Shown: positions 8,308 through 17,965, counted from the first letter of the stretch. The stretch is DNA of 64,000 bases from Vibrio diabolicus (GCA_001048675.1 CCKK01000018.1:248001-312000); one strand, 5' to 3'. A program made the numbers and translations. The notes: a model not told the origin generated them from the sequence alone.

Positions 8308-10716
8308 ATGAAATACGGCTATTTCGATAACGAGAATCGTGAATACGTCATTACTCGCCCTGATGTACCTGCTCCTTGGACCAACTACCTAGGTACAGAA
8401 AAATTCTGTACCGTTATCTCGCATAACGCAGGGGGCTATTCGTTCTACAACTCTCCAGAATACAACCGTGTTACTAAGTTCCGTCCAAATGCGACATTCG
8501 ATCGCCCAGGACACTACGTTTACCTACGTGATGATGAGACGGGTGATTACTGGTCAATCTCTTGGCAACCAGTTGCCAAAAGCCTAGACGAAGCGAACTA
8601 CGAAGTTCGTCATGGTTTGTCGTACTCTAAATTCAAGTGCGAATACAGCGGCATTAGTGCAACCAAAACACTCTTTGTACCAAAAGGCGAAGATGCAGAA
8701 ATTTGGGATGTGGTCATCAAGAATACCTCTGACAAACCGCGTACGATCAGCGCATTCTCATTTGTTGAGTTCTCGTTCAGCCACATTCAATCTGATAACC
8801 AAAACCACCAGATGTCTCTCTACTCTGCTGGTACGTCATACAACGAAGGCGTGATTGAATACGACCTGTACTACAACACTAACGATTTCGAAGGCTTCTA
8901 CTACCTAGCGTCGACGTTTGATCCAGATTCATACGACGGTCAACGTGATAGCTTCCTAGGTCTATACCGCGACGAAGCAAACCCACTAGCAGTAGAACAA
9001 GGTAAGTGTTTTAACACCGCACAAACGTGTTACAACCACTGTGGCTCTCTGCACAAGCAATTTACTATCCAACCAGGTGAAGAAGTTCGCTTTGCTTACA
9101 TTCTGGGTATCGGTAAAGGTAACGGTGAACGTCTGCGTGCTAAGTACCAAGACCTTGCAGAAGTCGATAATGCATTTGCTGGCATCAAAGCACACTGGGA
9201 TGAGCGTTGTGGCAAGTTCCAAGTGAAATCGCCAAACGAAGGCCTAGACACCATGATCAATGCTTGGACGCTATACCAAGCAGAAACATGTGTGGTTTGG
9301 TCTCGCTTTGCTTCGTTCATTGAGGTCGGCGGGCGTACTGGCCTTGGTTACCGCGATACGGCGCAAGACGCAATCTCCGTTCCTCACGCGAACCCGAAAA
9401 TGACTCGTAAGCGCATCGTTGATCTACTGCGTGGTCAAGTAAAAGCGGGTTACGGCCTACACCTATTCGATCCTGATTGGTTCGATCCTGAAAAAGCAGA
9501 TGTTAAACCATCTAAGTCTCCAACAGTTGTTCCTACTCCATCTGATGAAGACAAGATCCACGGTATTGAAGACACTTGCTCTGATGATCACCTATGGCTA
9601 GTACCAACCATCTGTAAATACGTGATGGAAACCGGTGAGCACAGCTTCTTCGACGAAGTGATTCCTTACGCGGATGGTGGTGATGCAACCGTGTATGACC
9701 ACATGAAAGCTGCGCTAGACTTCTCTGCTGAATACGTGGGTCAAACGGGCATCTGTAAAGGTCTGCGTGCCGACTGGAACGACTGTCTAAACCTAGGTGG
9801 CGGCGAGTCTTCAATGGTGTCTTTCCTACACTTCTGGGCGCTACAAGAGTTCATCGACCTTGCAAAATACCTAGGCAAAGAAGCTGACGTTGAGAAATAC
9901 ACCGAGATGGCAGCAAACGTGCGTGAAGCGTGTGAAACACACCTTTGGGACGAAGAAGGCGGCTGGTACATTCGTGGTCTAACGAAAAACGGCGACAAGA
10001 TTGGTACAGCGCAACAAAAAGAAGGTCGTGTACACCTTGAGTCAAACACTCTTGCGGTGCTGTCTGGTGCGGTATCTCAAGAGCGCGGTGAAAAGGCAAT
10101 GGACGCAGTCGACGAAAATCTATTCTCTGAATACGGCCTACATCTGAACTCACCATCATTCGCAACACCAAATGATGATATCGGCTTCGTAACTCGTGTT
10201 TACCAAGGCGTAAAAGAAAACGGTGCAATCTTCTCGCACCCAAACCCATGGGCTTGGGTAGCTGAAGCGAAACTGGGTCGTGGTGACCGTGCAATGAAGT
10301 TCTACGATGCACTTAACCCATACAACCAGAACGACATCATCGAAAAACGTATTGCAGAACCATACTCATACGTGCAGTTCATCATGGGTCGTGACCACCA
10401 AGACCACGGTCGTGCAAACCACCCATGGTTAACAGGTACATCTGGCTGGGCTTACTTCGCAGTTACCAACTTTATCCTTGGTGTGCGTACAGGCTTCGAT
10501 GGCCTGACTATCGACCCATGTATCCCAACGAACTGGCCTGGTTTCGAAGTGACTCGTCAATGGCTAGGTGCAACGTACAACATTAAAGTGGTTAACCCTG
10601 ATTCAGTAAGCAAAGGCGTTAAGTCAATTACTGTGAACGGTGAAGCAGTAAATGGTGCATCTGTACCAGTTCAAGCGGAAGGTTCAGTAAACGAAGTTAT
10701 CGTTACTCTAGGTTAA
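8308..10716 (+). CDS. chbP: N,N'-diacetylchitobiose phosphorylase, GH94
   Basis: 802 aa, essentially the length of the characterised V. proteolyticus enzyme (801 aa). It splits (GlcNAc)2 with phosphate into GlcNAc-1-phosphate and GlcNAc in the cytoplasm. The general-acid aspartate falls at residue 492 in RADWNDCLNLGG, the position reported for that enzyme. The N-terminal beta-sandwich and the helical barrel with GYRDTAQDA are typical of GH94. AAAAGGA lies eight to ten bases upstream of the start. GlcNAc-1-P would be handled by the mutase encoded next. A hairpin with a short T run follows at 10727-10747. Confidence 0.96.
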   Translation: MKYGYFDNENREYVITRPDVPAPWTNYLGTEKFCTVISHNAGGYSFYNSPEYNRVTKFRPNATFDRPGHYVYLRDDETGDYWSISWQPVAKSLDEANYEVRHGLSYSKFKCEYSGISATKTLFVPKGEDAEIWDVVIKNTSDKPRTISAFSFVEFSFSHIQSDNQNHQMSLYSAGTSYNEGVIEYDLYYNTNDFEGFYYLASTFDPDSYDGQRDSFLGLYRDEANPLAVEQGKCFNTAQTCYNHCGSLHKQFTIQPGEEVRFAYILGIGKGNGERLRAKYQDLAEVDNAFAGIKAHWDERCGKFQVKSPNEGLDTMINAWTLYQAETCVVWSRFASFIEVGGRTGLGYRDTAQDAISVPHANPKMTRKRIVDLLRGQVKAGYGLHLFDPDWFDPEKADVKPSKSPTVVPTPSDEDKIHGIEDTCSDDHLWLVPTICKYVMETGEHSFFDEVIPYADGGDATVYDHMKAALDFSAEYVGQTGICKGLRADWNDCLNLGGGESSMVSFLHFWALQEFIDLAKYLGKEADVEKYTEMAANVREACETHLWDEEGGWYIRGLTKNGDKIGTAQQKEGRVHLESNTLAVLSGAVSQERGEKAMDAVDENLFSEYGLHLNSPSFATPNDDIGFVTRVYQGVKENGAIFSHPNPWAWVAEAKLGRGDRAMKFYDALNPYNQNDIIEKRIAEPYSYVQFIMGRDHQDHGRANHPWLTGTSGWAYFAVTNFILGVRTGFDGLTIDPCIPTNWPGFEVTRQWLGATYNIKVVNPDSVSKGVKSITVNGEAVNGASVPVQAEGSVNEVIVTLG

Positions 10717-10726
10717 TCATCTTTTA

Positions 10727-10747
10727 GGGGAGTTCTTCTCCCCTTTT
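10727..10747 (+). terminator. Hairpin after chbP (possible partial terminator)
   Basis: GGGGAG (10727-10732) pairs with CTCCCC (10738-10743) around a five-base loop and is followed by TTTTG. The short U tract suggests a weak terminator or attenuator. That would lower transcription into the mutase gene, or the mutase may have its own promoter. Confidence 0.6.
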
Positions 10748-10754
10748 GATTTAT

Positions 10755-10785
10755 CCGATGCACTTGAGTTTGATGAGTGCATCGG
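10755..10785. other. 10-bp stem-loop between chbP and the mutase gene
   Basis: CCGATGCACT (10755-10764) is exactly complementary to AGTGCATCGG (10776-10785) around an 11-base loop. No T run follows, so it may be an mRNA-stabilising or regulatory structure, or an operator, rather than an intrinsic terminator. It sits directly behind the weaker hairpin at 10727. Confidence 0.5.
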
Positions 10786-10841
10786 TTTGCTAGCAAAGAT
10801 TTAAGAGGCGGTGGGATGCCGCTCTTATCGAGGATCGAATC

Positions 10842-12254
10842 ATGATCAAATTTGGTACAGGCGGTTGGCGTGCATTTATTGGTGAGGAGTTCACCAAAGA
10901 TAATGTACGCTTAGTGGCTCAAGCAGTAGCAAACATTACCAACAACGAATCCGCTGCTGATCGCGGCTTTGTCATCGGCTATGACCGTCGTTTTCTTTCT
11001 GATAAAGCAGGTCGCTGGTTTGCAGAAGTATTAGCAGCAAACGGTATTGTAGTTAGCTTTATCGATAAGTTTGTTCCAACGCCTATCGTAATGTTTAAAG
11101 CGAAGGAAATGGGCTGCGCTTACTCGGCATGTATTACGGCATCGCACAACCCAGCCGATTACAACGGCATTAAAGTCTTCATTGAAGGCGGTCGTGATGC
11201 CGATGAAATCATCACCCAGAAAATCGAATCACAAATCAATACGCTCATTGCACAAGATGTAAAAAGCGTCGATTTTGAACAAGCGGTTGAAGATAAGCTG
11301 ATTCAAATTATCAACCCGATGAACGAATTCGTAGATTCGATCATTAACTTTATTGATATCGAGTCGATCAAAAAAGCCAACCTACGCGTTTTGATTGACC
11401 CGATGTTCGGTGTCGCAAAAAATGCGCTGCAAACCGTATTAATCAACGGCCGCTGTGACGTTGATGTGATTAACGATGGAAAAAACCCAGACTTCGGTGG
11501 GTTAATGCCTTCGCCAAGTGCTGCAACACTCTACCGTTTGATGCACCTAGTAAAAGAGCAAGGTTACGATATTGGTATCGGTACCGATGGCGATGCGGAC
11601 CGTCTTGGTATTATTGACGAAAAAGGTAACTTCATTCATCCGAATGAAGTCCTGATTCTACTTTATTATTACTTATTGGAGTACAAAGGTTGGACAGGTT
11701 CCGTGGTACGTAACATCGCGACGACTCATCTTCTCGATAAAATTGCTGAAGACCACGGTGAAAAATGCTTTGAGGTACCAGTAGGCTTTAAGCACATCAG
11801 TTCTCAAATGGAAGCGGATGACTCACTGATTGGTGGGGAAAGCTCTGGCGGCCTAACCATTCGCGGCCACATCAAAGGTAAAGATGGCGTCTTCGCGTCT
11901 AGCTTGTTAGTTGAAATGATTTCAGTAACCGGCAAGAAGCTGTCTGAGTTGCTAGATGAAATCTACGGTAAGTACGGCTATGCCTACATGGCAGAAGGTG
12001 ATTGCAAGTTCAAACCGGCGCAAAAAGAGGTACTGTTCAACAAAATTTATATTGAAAAGCAGTTGCCTGAGTTTGAGTTTGAAATCGAAAAAGTCAGCTA
12101 TGAAGATGGTGCGAAAGTCTACTTCAAGAACGGCGGTTGGATCATCGCACGCTTCTCTGGTACTGAGCCGTTACTACGTATTTTTGCAGAAATGCAAGAT
12201 AAGGACACTGCGGAACGTGTTCTTCAACAGTTTAAAGACTTCTTATCTTTATAA
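10842..12254 (+). CDS. Phosphohexomutase (phosphoglucomutase/phosphomannomutase family)
   Basis: 470 aa, alpha-D-phosphohexomutase superfamily. The phosphoserine is Ser101 in TASHNPADYNGIK, the metal-binding aspartates are 249, 251 and 253 in TDGDADR, the sugar-binding loop is GGESSGG, and the phosphate site SGTEPLLR is near the C terminus. As last gene of the chitobiose cluster it probably interconverts GlcNAc-1-P, the ChbP product, and GlcNAc-6-P, which can then enter NagA/NagB metabolism. Phosphoglucomutase activity is possible, since family sequence alone does not fix the sugar. The leader of 125 bp holds two hairpins; GAGG lies upstream of the ATG. Confidence 0.88.
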   Translation: MIKFGTGGWRAFIGEEFTKDNVRLVAQAVANITNNESAADRGFVIGYDRRFLSDKAGRWFAEVLAANGIVVSFIDKFVPTPIVMFKAKEMGCAYSACITASHNPADYNGIKVFIEGGRDADEIITQKIESQINTLIAQDVKSVDFEQAVEDKLIQIINPMNEFVDSIINFIDIESIKKANLRVLIDPMFGVAKNALQTVLINGRCDVDVINDGKNPDFGGLMPSPSAATLYRLMHLVKEQGYDIGIGTDGDADRLGIIDEKGNFIHPNEVLILLYYYLLEYKGWTGSVVRNIATTHLLDKIAEDHGEKCFEVPVGFKHISSQMEADDSLIGGESSGGLTIRGHIKGKDGVFASSLLVEMISVTGKKLSELLDEIYGKYGYAYMAEGDCKFKPAQKEVLFNKIYIEKQLPEFEFEIEKVSYEDGAKVYFKNGGWIIARFSGTEPLLRIFAEMQDKDTAERVLQQFKDFLSL

Positions 12255-12331
12255 CTGACCTTGTGCCCGCTTCGAGCACTTCGGCTACGCTTGTCATGTA
12301 ATTCAAGCTGTCGCTAAGGGGAAGAATACTT

Positions 12332-12358
12332 GCCCGGCATCACTGCCGGGCTTTTTTT
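12332..12358 (+). terminator. Intrinsic terminator of the chitobiose cluster
   Basis: GCCCGGCA and TGCCGGGC form an eight-bp GC-rich stem with a TCAC loop, followed by seven T. On the opposite strand the hairpin has no T run, so it mainly ends the + strand operon. Confidence 0.9.
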
Positions 12359-12405
12359 ATTGTGTGTAGGCAGGCATAAGAGAATAGTAAAGGTACCCAG
12401 TAACG

Positions 12406-13437
12406 TTATGCGAATGCCAGCACGCCCTGCGTTTCAATTTTCACAGCAACAGACTCACCAATATTTAATGCCTGCGATGCTGTAGCCAACAAACGGTCGC
12501 CATTCGCATCAATCACGTAACGGCAGTGGTCGCCCATAAAGTGCTGCTCCAGCACCGTTACTGAGCTCTCTTCATCGGATTGAATTTGTACATGTTGCGG
12601 CCTTAGCAACAAAGAGCATTCAGACTGCACTGGGATCTCTTGTTGGGCTGTGGCTTCAACCACACCCAAGTGGGTTTCATATTCTGAATCCGAAACTCGT
12701 TTAGCGGCCAGGTAGCTACCACCACCTAAGAAATCCGCAACAAACTTACTTGAGGGCTGGTAGTAAAGCTCAGATGCCGTGCCATATTGCTCGATAACAC
12801 CATTGTTCATCACTGCCATTTTATCAGCGAAGGCAAAAGCCTCTTCACGGCTATGCGTAACAAAAATGGCAGTCACGCCTTGCGCCTTAAAAATCTTACG
12901 GATCTCACTTATCAACTCATGGCGAACTTGCGTATCAATATTAGAGAACGGCTCATCCAGCAACAATAAGTCTGGGCTGTAAGCTAATGAGCGAGCAATC
13001 GCAACACGCTGCTGCTGTCCACCAGACAACTGATGAGGATAACGATCGCCATAGCCTTGCAAATGCACGAGCTCGAGCATCTCTTGAACTTTGCCATTTT
13101 TCTCTTTTGTCGAGTAATGCTTTAAGCCAAAGGCAATATTTTGCTCCACCGTCAGGTGAGGAAAAAGCGCATAATCTTGGAAAATCATCCCGATATTACG
13201 CTGTTCTGGTGGCAACCAGTTCTCCCCATCATCAATCGTGACGCAATTTAAGCTCATTTCGCCTGACGTTAACGGCAATAATCCCGCAACGGCTTTTAAT
13301 AGTGTTGTTTTTCCGCAACCACTTGCACCTAGTAAACAGACAATTTGCCCTTGTTCCACCTCAAGAGACAATGACTCCAGTACGGTTTGATCATCATATT
13401 GGCAAGTTAGGTTTTTAATTGATAATGCGCAGCTCAT
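12406..13437 (-). CDS. fbpC: Ferric iron ABC transporter ATP-binding protein
   Basis: 343 aa ATPase of the FbpC/AfuC type. Walker A GASGCGKTT is at 37-45, signature LSGGQQQR at 137-144, Walker B LLLLDEP at 157-163. The C-terminal TOBE-like regulatory domain (about 240-343) is usual for this class. It would power Fe(III) import through FbpB. Its ATG overlaps the fbpB stop in TGATG, so it is translationally coupled to fbpB. Regulation is through the Fur-like site upstream of fbpA. No strong T-tailed terminator is seen after it on this strand. Confidence 0.92.
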   Translation of the reverse strand: MSCALSIKNLTCQYDDQTVLESLSLEVEQGQIVCLLGASGCGKTTLLKAVAGLLPLTSGEMSLNCVTIDDGENWLPPEQRNIGMIFQDYALFPHLTVEQNIAFGLKHYSTKEKNGKVQEMLELVHLQGYGDRYPHQLSGGQQQRVAIARSLAYSPDLLLLDEPFSNIDTQVRHELISEIRKIFKAQGVTAIFVTHSREEAFAFADKMAVMNNGVIEQYGTASELYYQPSSKFVADFLGGGSYLAAKRVSDSEYETHLGVVEATAQQEIPVQSECSLLLRPQHVQIQSDEESSVTVLEQHFMGDHCRYVIDANGDRLLATASQALNIGESVAVKIETQGVLAFA

Positions 13438-15062
13438 CAGTGATTTTGCTCCAGTGAACGGTTAACAACAACAAGCGGGATCAACCCAACAAGAACCAAC
13501 AGAACCGCAGGCAAAGCGGCCAATTCTAAGTGCTCATCCGAGGCGAAGTTATAAACGTATGTGGCTAGTGTTTCAAAGTTAAATGGACGAAGTAATAGAG
13601 CCGCATTGAGCTCTTTCATCGACTCGATAAACACTAACAGAGCCGCAATCAGTGCACCACGTTTAACCAGCGGAAAGTGCACACGCCACAGCATGGCATT
13701 AGGCTTACACCCCATGGTGCGAGACGCCATATCTAACGAAGGCGAAATTTTATTTAAATTACTTTCGATACTACCAATCGCCACCGCTGAAAAGCGCACA
13801 ACCATGGCAAAAACCAGGGCGAACATGGAGCCAGAAAAAATAAGTCCCGGTCTTCCCCACTCCATGGCTTTAGCAAGGTCGTTGACGCGGTGATCCATAA
13901 ATAGTACTGCGACCATCACACCAATCGCTAATACGGTTCCTGGCACTGCATACCCCATCGAAGAAAGACGCATAAATGCCAAGCTTTCGCGCTTGCCATT
14001 GACGCGATGGGTAAAGTTAACGATCAGTGCGACAGCAACACCAATAATGGCGGCAATAACCGACACGACCAAACTATTCCATGCGTATTCACGAAACTCG
14101 GGGGTCCAACTCTGCGCAAAGTAAGTTATCGCATAATCAATCAGCTGTAGTAATGGCAAAATAAACGCGACCGAAACCAAGCCCCAACACCAAACCAGCG
14201 CGGTCCACTTTTTCCAGCCCGTCAACTCATAGCGAAAATCTTCGTGACTGTTAAATTGGCTTTGAAAAAGCTTTTGTTTACGACGACTGTAGCGTTCGGC
14301 ACTGAGGAGCAGTACTACAATGACAAGCATCATGGCTGAAATCTTGGCTGCTGCATTAAGATTAGAGTACCCCAACCAAGTATCGTAGACCGCTGTGGTT
14401 AACGTATTCACAGCGAAGTAACTTACAGTACCAAAGTCACCGATAGTCTCCATTGCGACCAGCGACAAGCCCACAGCGATAGAAGGTCGCACTAGTGGCA
14501 TCGAGATGCGCCAAAAGCTTTCCCATGGAGAGCATTTGAGCAAACGCGCGCTTTGCAACAAAGAGACATTTTGCTCCATAAATGCAGCTCGACACAGCAA
14601 ATACACGTAAGGGTACAGCACTAAAGCCAACACAAAGGTCGCGCCAGGCAAGGTGCGAATATCAGGGAACCAATACTCGCCAGGTCCCCATCCGGTTACA
14701 TCACGCAAAAAGATCTGAATCGGTCCTGCAAAATCAAACCAATCAGTAAAAATATAACCAATGATATAACCTGGCATCGCAAGAGGTAGCACCAATGCCC
14801 ACTGCAACCATTTTTCGGTCGGCAGTTTACACATGGCCATTATCCAAGCGCTTGGTATACCAAGAATTAAGGACAACACCATTACGCCAATAGTGAGCGC
14901 AACCGTGTTAAAAATATAAGTCGGCATGACTGTCGCCATTAAATGGGCAAACAAATCATCCGTTTCACCAATTGCGGTGTAGAAGATCGCTAAGATCGGC
15001 AAAACCAGTAACAGAGTTATTACCCCACTACTGGTTTTCCATAAAGAGTGTTTATCTTTCAT
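13437..15062 (-). CDS. fbpB: Ferric iron ABC transporter permease
   Basis: 541 aa inner-membrane protein made of two homologous halves, each with about six helices and an ATPase-docking loop (SARLLKCSPWESFWRI in the first half, ASRTMGCKPNAMLWRV in the second). This fused two-domain form is characteristic of FbpB/AfuB iron permeases, so no separate second permease is needed. It lies between fbpA and fbpC on one strand. The 99-bp gap from fbpA contains a stem-loop that probably reduces transcription into fbpB. Its stop overlaps the fbpC start by one base. Confidence 0.93.
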   Translation of the reverse strand: MKDKHSLWKTSSGVITLLLVLPILAIFYTAIGETDDLFAHLMATVMPTYIFNTVALTIGVMVLSLILGIPSAWIMAMCKLPTEKWLQWALVLPLAMPGYIIGYIFTDWFDFAGPIQIFLRDVTGWGPGEYWFPDIRTLPGATFVLALVLYPYVYLLCRAAFMEQNVSLLQSARLLKCSPWESFWRISMPLVRPSIAVGLSLVAMETIGDFGTVSYFAVNTLTTAVYDTWLGYSNLNAAAKISAMMLVIVVLLLSAERYSRRKQKLFQSQFNSHEDFRYELTGWKKWTALVWCWGLVSVAFILPLLQLIDYAITYFAQSWTPEFREYAWNSLVVSVIAAIIGVAVALIVNFTHRVNGKRESLAFMRLSSMGYAVPGTVLAIGVMVAVLFMDHRVNDLAKAMEWGRPGLIFSGSMFALVFAMVVRFSAVAIGSIESNLNKISPSLDMASRTMGCKPNAMLWRVHFPLVKRGALIAALLVFIESMKELNAALLLRPFNFETLATYVYNFASDEHLELAALPAVLLVLVGLIPLVVVNRSLEQNH

Positions 15063-15133
15063 CGCCTAATTACTGCAAGGCTGTATGAAATACAAATGCT
15101 GTTGCAAATACATCTCATATCCTTTAATCAAAT

Positions 15134-15153
15134 GGGGGTACTGTTATACCCCC
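15134..15153 (-). terminator. Stem-loop in the fbpA-fbpB gap (attenuator-like)
   Basis: GGGGGTA (15134-15140) pairs with TACCCCC (15147-15153) around a six-base loop. On the - strand it is followed by ATTTG, not a long U tract. This resembles the partial terminators or processing hairpins often found after binding-protein genes. Confidence 0.6.
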
Positions 15154-15161
15154 ACAAGGAA

Positions 15162-16175
15162 TTAAAGGTCAAATTTCACTTCGTCTAATAGCTTAATTGC
15201 CGCTTCGTGGTTGGCTGCAATATCGTCTAGAGAAAGCTTGTCTGCTTTAAAGTCACCCCAAGATTCCACAAGTTCAGAACGCTTCACGCCTTCTTTAACA
15301 GGGTACTCGTAGTTAACTTCTGCGTACATCTGCTGCGCTTTGTCACCCGTTAGGAATTCCATTAGCTTCACAGCATTGTCTTTGTTTGGAGAGTACTTCG
15401 CCATCGCCATACCAGAGATGTTTACGTGAGTACCTGTAGTCTCTTGGTTAGGGAAGTTGATGTAAACTGCATCTGCCCAAGCTTTTTGCTCTTTGTCGTT
15501 AACCATTTTACCTAGGTAGTAGCTGTTACCTAGAGAAACATCACATAGACCTTCTTTGATCGCTTTAACTTGTGCACGATCGTTGCCTTGTGGTTTGCGA
15601 GCAAGGTTTGCTTTCACGCCTTCCAACCACTCTTTGGTTTCTGCTTCGCCATTGTGAGCAATCATTGCTGAAACTAGAGAAACGTTGTACGGGTGCTTAC
15701 CGCTACGAGTACAAATTTTACCTTTGAACTCTGGCTTAGCTAGATCTGCATAGTTGAAATCTGCGCCTAGTTTACCTACGCGATCACGTGAAGAGTAAAC
15801 ACTACGTGAGCGTAGAGTTAGGGCAAACCACTCATTCTCTTTATCTTGGTATTGAGCTGGTACGTTTTCTTCAATGATTTTGCTATCTACTTTCTGAACT
15901 AAACCTTTGTTTGTCAGTTCAGCTAGACGACTGATGTCTGTCGTAAGGATAACGTCAGCTGGGCTGTACTCGCCTTCTTGAGCTAGCTTTTCTGCTAAGC
16001 CTTTTTTAGCAAATTTTACGTTTACTTTGATGCCAGTTTCTTTAGTGAACTCGTTGAACATAGGTTCAACTAGGAAAGGTTGACGGTAAGAGTAGACGTT
16101 CACTTCTTCAGCAGCCATTGCTGTTGGAGCTAAGGTTGCGCAAGTTAATGCTGAAAGAGTTAGCAGTTTTTTCAT
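15162..16175 (-). CDS. fbpA: Periplasmic ferric iron-binding protein
   Basis: 337 aa. A signal peptide ends near AMA before AEEVNVYS (about residue 22). The mature part is a class D-type iron-binding protein with the adjacent iron-ligand tyrosines at residues 219-220 in NSYYLG. It captures Fe(III) in the periplasm and delivers it to FbpBC. It is the first gene of the - strand fbpABC operon. A near-consensus Fur box lies about 20-40 bp upstream of the start, implying iron repression. A hairpin after the gene should make FbpA more abundant than the membrane components. Confidence 0.94.
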   Translation of the reverse strand: MKKLLTLSALTCATLAPTAMAAEEVNVYSYRQPFLVEPMFNEFTKETGIKVNVKFAKKGLAEKLAQEGEYSPADVILTTDISRLAELTNKGLVQKVDSKIIEENVPAQYQDKENEWFALTLRSRSVYSSRDRVGKLGADFNYADLAKPEFKGKICTRSGKHPYNVSLVSAMIAHNGEAETKEWLEGVKANLARKPQGNDRAQVKAIKEGLCDVSLGNSYYLGKMVNDKEQKAWADAVYINFPNQETTGTHVNISGMAMAKYSPNKDNAVKLMEFLTGDKAQQMYAEVNYEYPVKEGVKRSELVESWGDFKADKLSLDDIAANHEAAIKLLDEVKFDL

Positions 16176-16196
16176 TGTTTAATCCTTTACCATGCT

Positions 16197-16215
16197 AATG
16201 ATAACGTTTATCAGT
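16197..16215 (-). promoter_or_regulatory. Fur box upstream of fbpA
   Basis: The 19-bp site reads ACTGATAAACGTTATCATT on the - strand. It contains the exact inverted arms TGATAA and TTATCA and fits the Fur 7-1-7 consensus well. It sits just upstream of the fbpA start, where a bound repressor would block initiation. Confidence 0.85.
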
Positions 16216-16260
16216 TGCGTTATTATATGTATGTTCAATAAGAAGACAATGACAAATATT

Positions 16261-16288
16261 AAAAAACCTGCTCATCGGAGCAGGTTTT
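16261..16288 (-). terminator. Terminator of glnK-amtB
   Basis: AACCTGCTC and GAGCAGGTT form a nine-bp stem with a four-base loop. T/A runs flank both sides, so it can act in both directions; on the - strand it ends the amtB transcript before fbpA. Confidence 0.85.
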
Positions 16289-16327
16289 TATATGTTGAGA
16301 GTGTAACTATTTATTACAGGCTATTGA

Positions 16328-17557
16328 TTACTTCACAGTGACAAATTCTGGGTACGCACCGACGCCACAATCATGCATGTCCATACCTTCCATTTCTTCA
16401 TCTTCCGTGACGCGAATTCCAACGGTTGCTTTCAAGATAGCCCACACCACTAGACTGGCACCAAATACCCAAGCAAAGATAACGACTGCACCTAAAAGCT
16501 GCGCACCGAATGTAGCATCGCCGTTGCTTAGAGGCACAACCATCAAACCAAAAAAGCCACAAACACCGTGCACTGAAATCGCACCGACTGGATCATCAAT
16601 TTTTAGTTTATCTAGGCCAATGATGCTGAATACGACTAGCGCGCCAGATACTGCACCGATAGCAACTGCATATAATGGCGATGGTGATAGAGGATCTGCG
16701 GTGATAGCAACCAAGCCAGCTAGCGCACCATTGAGAATCATCGTTAAATCCGCTTTGCCCCAAGTCGTTTTACATACAAATAGCGCCGCAATAGCACCTG
16801 CAGCAGCTGCTGCGTTGGTGTTTAGGAAGATCTGACCTACCGCTGTTGCGTTCTCAAAGTCTGAAACCATCAACTGAGAACCACCGTTAAACCCAAACCA
16901 ACCAAACCAAAGGATGAAAGTACCTAGTGTTGCCAAAGGCATGTTTGAACCTGGAATCGGGTAGATTTCACCGTTTTTTCCATATTTACCTTTACGAGCA
17001 CCAAGCAATAACACACCTGCGAGAGCTGCAGACGCACCAGCCATATGTACGATACCTGAACCCGCAAAGTCGCTAAATCCAGCTTCTGCTAGGAAGCCAC
17101 CGCCCCATGTCCAATAACCTTCCATTGGGTAGATAAATGCGGTCAAAATTGCAGAGAAAACCAAGAAAGACCAAAGCTTCATACGTTCAGCCACCGCACC
17201 AGAAACGACGGACATTGCCGTTGCAACGAAGACGACTTGGAAGAAGAAGTCAGATTCTAGAGAGTGATCAGCCCCTTCTCCTTGGGTACCAATCAACGCA
17301 CCAAATGAAGGTAACCAGCCTCCTTCTCCGTTATCGACATACATGATGTTGTAACCAACGATTAGAAACATCGTACATGCAATTGCGTACAAACAGATGT
17401 TCTTCGTAAGAATTTCTGTTGTGTTCTTAGAGCGCACAAGACCAGCCTCTAGCATCGCAAAACCAGCTGCCATCCACATTACCAACGCACCGGAAATGAG
17501 GAAGAAAAAGGTGTCAAGTGCGTAACGTAACTCGGTTACTGTTGTTGTTAATTCCAT
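16328..17557 (-). CDS. amtB: Ammonium transporter
   Basis: 409 aa with about 11 membrane helices, Amt/MEP/Rh family. The twin pore histidines appear in GSGIVHMAGASAALAG and GAISVHGVCGFFG. The start chosen is the ATG at 17557 (MELTTTV), which has GGAG nine bases upstream; a TTG at 17572 would remove that spacing. It conducts NH3/NH4+ into the cell and is plugged by deuridylylated GlnK, whose gene is 27 bp upstream on the same strand. The acidic tail (TEDEEMEGMDMHDCG) is a species feature of unknown role. Expression is probably NtrC/sigma54-driven through the glnK promoter. Confidence 0.95.
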   Translation of the reverse strand: MELTTTVTELRYALDTFFFLISGALVMWMAAGFAMLEAGLVRSKNTTEILTKNICLYAIACTMFLIVGYNIMYVDNGEGGWLPSFGALIGTQGEGADHSLESDFFFQVVFVATAMSVVSGAVAERMKLWSFLVFSAILTAFIYPMEGYWTWGGGFLAEAGFSDFAGSGIVHMAGASAALAGVLLLGARKGKYGKNGEIYPIPGSNMPLATLGTFILWFGWFGFNGGSQLMVSDFENATAVGQIFLNTNAAAAAGAIAALFVCKTTWGKADLTMILNGALAGLVAITADPLSPSPLYAVAIGAVSGALVVFSIIGLDKLKIDDPVGAISVHGVCGFFGLMVVPLSNGDATFGAQLLGAVVIFAWVFGASLVVWAILKATVGIRVTEDEEMEGMDMHDCGVGAYPEFVTVK

Positions 17558-17584
17558 AATAAGTTTCTCCAATCCCTTGAATTC

Positions 17585-17923
<339 letters not shown>

Positions 17924-17965
17924 TCAATTCTCTCCGAAGCTTTCATCCTGAAACACTTCTAATAA

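Noticed and set aside
9851..10312. A 153-codon frame on the - strand inside chbP
   Set aside because: Arg/His/Leu-rich shadow of a well-conserved gene; no start signals or recognised domain.
12259..12331. Small RNA gene between the mutase and its terminator
   Set aside because: No clear promoter or conserved structure beyond the terminator hairpin; it is simply the 3' untranslated region.
16338..16835. A 165-codon open frame on the + strand inside amtB
   Set aside because: It is antisense to a clearly conserved transporter gene and has a Thr/Pro/Ser-rich composition typical of a shadow frame, with no ribosome site.
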